This document shows, in pieces, positions 61,864 through 64,000 of a stretch of 64,000 nucleotides of DNA. A program made the translations under genes and the position numbers. The stretch comes from RPQJ01 sp963707145 (GTDB lineage: Bacteria > Pseudomonadota > Gammaproteobacteria > Steroidobacterales > Steroidobacteraceae): the NCBI GenBank assembly GCA_963707145.1, contig CAVPOQ010000008.1, positions 1,030,399 to 1,094,398 on the forward strand. The letters are read 5' to 3'. The stretch's first letter is position 1. Each line of letters opens with the position of its first letter. The notes beneath the pieces are model-generated. The model had not been told where the DNA came from. It made no database searches and was given only the letters and a program-made list of their open reading frames with translations.

Positions 61864-62993
61864 TCCGCCTGCTTAGTCTGGTCGGCGCCCGGCCGCAGTT
61901 CGTGAAGCTCGGGCCTGTCTGCAGGGCAATCGAGCGCCGAAGCGGGTCCCTCGAGGCCGGTATCGAGCACGTGATCGTACATACCGGGCAACACTACGAC
62001 CCGGGGCTGTCGGACGTGTTTTTCAGCGAAATGGGCCTGCCGCGGCCGACCGTGAACCTGGGCATCGGGTCCGGTCCGCACGGCCTCCAGACCGGCCGGA
62101 TGATGGAGTCCTTCGAGGCGTGTCTGATGGAACTGCGGCCAGACGCGGTCGTCGTCTACGGAGACACCAATTCCACGCTCGCCGGGGCGCTCGTCACGGT
62201 GAAGCTCGGAATTCCCCTCGTGCATCTCGAGGCTGGCCTGCGCAGCTTCAACAAGACCATGCCCGAGGAGATCAACCGCATCGCGACCGACCACATCTCG
62301 GACCTCCTGCTGGCGCCGACGCTCACGGCGATGCGGCTGTTGGCCACCGAAGGCCTGAGTCGCCGGTCGATCTTCACCGGCGACGTGAACTACGACGCCG
62401 TGCTTCAGCACGAAGCAACGGCGCTGCGGCAGTCCACGATCCTGGCGCGGCTCGGGCTACGTCCGCGTGAGTTCCTGGTCGTGACGGCGCATCGCTCGGA
62501 GAATGCGGAAGGCGGAAGGCTGGAAGGGCTCCTGGACGCGATGTCGTCGCTGCCGAACCCGGGCTTCGACGTCGTGTTCCCCGTGCATCCGCGGATTGCC
62601 AACCACTTCCGGGACGTGCTCGCGGCCTATTCGAACCGACCGCCCCTGCGGCTGATCGAACCGGTCGGTTACCTCGACATGCTGCGACTGGTCCGCGAGG
62701 CTCGCATCGTCCTGACGGACTCGGGTGGCCTGCAGAAAGAGGCCTTCTTCCTCGACACCCCGTGCATCACGCTGCGCGAGGAGACGGAGTGGACCGAGAC
62801 GCTGGACTGCGACGCGAACGTCCTCGTGGGCATGGACCCCGAGCGGCTGCGCGCCGCGGTTGCAATGTGGGAGCGGCGCATCCAGAACGCCGAGGCGTCG
62901 CAGTTCGCAAGACGGGGAGGGTTTCCGTTCGGCGACGGCACGGCCGCTGACCAGAGTGTCAACGCGGTGCTGCGCAAGCTCGGCGTGGCGTAG
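61860..62993 (+). CDS. second UDP-HexNAc 2-epimerase, WecB/WbpI-like
   Basis: The 377-residue protein has LVGARPQFVKLGPV, HTGQHYDPGLSDVFF, VYGDTNSTLAGALV, LEAGLRSFNKTMPEEINRI, LVVTAHRSENAEG and LTDSGGLQKEAFFLDTPCIT. It differs in motif detail from the WecB at 48,598, so it could act on a different substrate such as UDP-2,3-diacetamido sugars. ATG overlaps the deacetylase stop. Confidence 0.92.
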   Translation: MIRLLSLVGARPQFVKLGPVCRAIERRSGSLEAGIEHVIVHTGQHYDPGLSDVFFSEMGLPRPTVNLGIGSGPHGLQTGRMMESFEACLMELRPDAVVVYGDTNSTLAGALVTVKLGIPLVHLEAGLRSFNKTMPEEINRIATDHISDLLLAPTLTAMRLLATEGLSRRSIFTGDVNYDAVLQHEATALRQSTILARLGLRPREFLVVTAHRSENAEGGRLEGLLDAMSSLPNPGFDVVFPVHPRIANHFRDVLAAYSNRPPLRLIEPVGYLDMLRLVREARIVLTDSGGLQKEAFFLDTPCITLREETEWTETLDCDANVLVGMDPERLRAAVAMWERRIQNAEASQFARRGGFPFGDGTAADQSVNAVLRKLGVA

Positions 62994-63003
62994 GTTCCGG
63001 GCG

Positions 63004-64000
63004 ATGCGAAAGTTGCGGCTGGCGGGCCGATTCCAGCCGTCGCACACGAGTGACCCCCTTGGGACGCTTATGCGGGTGCTGCGAACCGGCGATCCATCGG
63101 CGCGGGCGGCGGTGTGGCGCACGGCGGTAAGTGCCGGAATCCTGCCGCTCGACGCATTGCTTTCGATCGCCGAGCGGCGGGCCTATCGTGCCGCCGGCGA
63201 GCCTCGGCTGCCGACGGTGTTTGTCTGCGGTCCCGCCAGGAGCGGCACCAGCCTGACGGCGCAGGTCATCATCCGGCAGTTCGCCGTCTCATACTTTTCG
63301 AACGTCGTGGAGCTGTTCCCGCGCGCGCCGCTCACGGCAAGCCGATTGCTGGCTCGATCCGCGCACCGGCAGTCCCTCCGGCTGTCGAGCTTCTACGGAA
63401 AGACGCGGAGCCTCCTTGAACCGAGTGACGCGATGGCGATCTGGGATCGGTGGTTCGGCCCTGATCGAGACTCCGTGCCGGAGACGCTCTCGCCAGAGGC
63501 GCGCGACGCGATGCGACTTTTCTTTGCGGCGTGGGAGCGGCAATGGGCGCGTCCGGTCGTCGCCAAGTACAACCGCCTGTATTTATGTGCCGAGCTCGTG
63601 GCGCAGGTGCTGCCGCGTGCGCATTTCGTCTGCCTGCAGCGCGATCCCGTCTTCCTGGCGCAGTCGCAGCTCACCGCCCGGCGCATGATCGTCGGCGACG
63701 AGAACCGCCCGTACGGAACGGTGACCCCGGAGTACCTGAAGCTCAGGCGGCCGGGCCGGTCGGTCGAGGACTCGTGTGCCTACGTTGCCGCCGACCGGCA
63801 GGTCGTCGCACGCACGAGGGCGCGAGTCGGGTCGGATCGATTCTGGATCGTCTCGTACGAGAGTTTCTGCCGGGATCCGTCAACGCTCCTGCGACGGCTG
63901 TCCGACGAGGTTCTCGGGATTCCCTTCGAGCCTCTTTCTGACAAGGCCCTCGCGGCGATTCACGTCTCGACCTCGCAAACGGTGGACGACGAAACCTTCG
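63004..64000 (+). CDS. sulfotransferase, 3' end outside the window
   Basis: The frame from ATG 63004 stays open to the window edge (332 residues visible). FVCGPARSGTSLTAQVIIRQ near residue 77 is the 5'-phosphosulfate-binding loop of PAPS-dependent sulfotransferases. HFVCLQRDPVFLAQSQLTAR is the 3'-phosphate-binding segment, and WIVSYESFCRDP follows. It begins 10 bases after the 2-epimerase, so a polysaccharide or lipid-sugar target is likely by context. Confidence 0.86.
   Translation, partial: MRKLRLAGRFQPSHTSDPLGTLMRVLRTGDPSARAAVWRTAVSAGILPLDALLSIAERRAYRAAGEPRLPTVFVCGPARSGTSLTAQVIIRQFAVSYFSNVVELFPRAPLTASRLLARSAHRQSLRLSSFYGKTRSLLEPSDAMAIWDRWFGPDRDSVPETLSPEARDAMRLFFAAWERQWARPVVAKYNRLYLCAELVAQVLPRAHFVCLQRDPVFLAQSQLTARRMIVGDENRPYGTVTPEYLKLRRPGRSVEDSCAYVAADRQVVARTRARVGSDRFWIVSYESFCRDPSTLLRRLSDEVLGIPFEPLSDKALAAIHVSTSQTVDDETF

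Overview
The window looks like one contig from a high-GC proteobacterium, most likely a gammaproteobacterium. Hand-counted 60-base samples give about 77% G+C at 17,881 and 73% at 52,561. Supporting features are a SlyX protein, a PAS-GGDEF-EAL protein, and exosortase/PEP-CTERM-style exopolysaccharide (EPS) genes. No rRNA, tRNA, CRISPR array or insertion sequence was recognised.

Layout. (1) 1-7,083 is housekeeping: a cyclic-di-GMP protein cut by the left edge, a MOSC protein, a four-gene slyX/thioesterase/membrane-protein operon, and an OPT-family transporter. (2) 7,269-11,122 is an amino-acid module: an aspartoacylase-like hydrolase, an Lrp/AsnC regulator divergent from ornithine cyclodeaminase, and arginase. 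(3) 11,142-19,656 is cell envelope: RlpA, a secreted M28 peptidase, two related secreted Ig-repeat proteins, and a Gcr-family membrane protein. (4) 19,894-29,399 is a plus-strand operon: RHH regulator, Wzc-like co-polymerase, tyrosine-kinase-like ATPase, ExeA-like ATPase, then a nonulosonate (sialic-acid-like) pathway with PseB, an RmlD-like reductase, PseI/NeuB, an NTF2-like protein, PseG and an SpsF-like cytidylyltransferase. (5) 29,411-48,494 is mostly of lower G+C (52-63% in sampled lines) and holds a polymerase/flippase block: capsule-type transferase, degenerate flippase, methyltransferases, acetyltransferase, glycosyltransferases, epimerase, intact flippase, heparinase-like protein, AsnB-type amidotransferase, O-antigen ligase/polymerase and a large secreted protein. 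(6) 48,598-64,000 returns to high G+C: UDP-GlcNAc 2-epimerase, a PEP-CTERM-type secreted protein behind a sigma-54 promoter, a minus-strand cassette (bi-domain oxidoreductase, heparinase II/III, WbuB-like glycosyltransferase), a polytopic membrane protein, and a plus-strand operon of GT2, epimerase, FAD oxidoreductase, polysaccharide deacetylase, a second 2-epimerase and a sulfotransferase running off the right edge.

Together regions 4-6 encode synthesis, modification (methyl, acetyl, amide, possibly sulfate), flipping, polymerisation and chain-length control of a complex surface polysaccharide. It probably carries an unusual nonulosonic acid. Exosortase-type protein sorting is implied, but no exosortase gene was found here.

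Caveat. More than 30 single-base frame breaks interrupt genes whose residues are otherwise well preserved. One can be proven from an internal repeat copy. Most are probably sequence errors, so broken genes are described by their reconstructed full extent.
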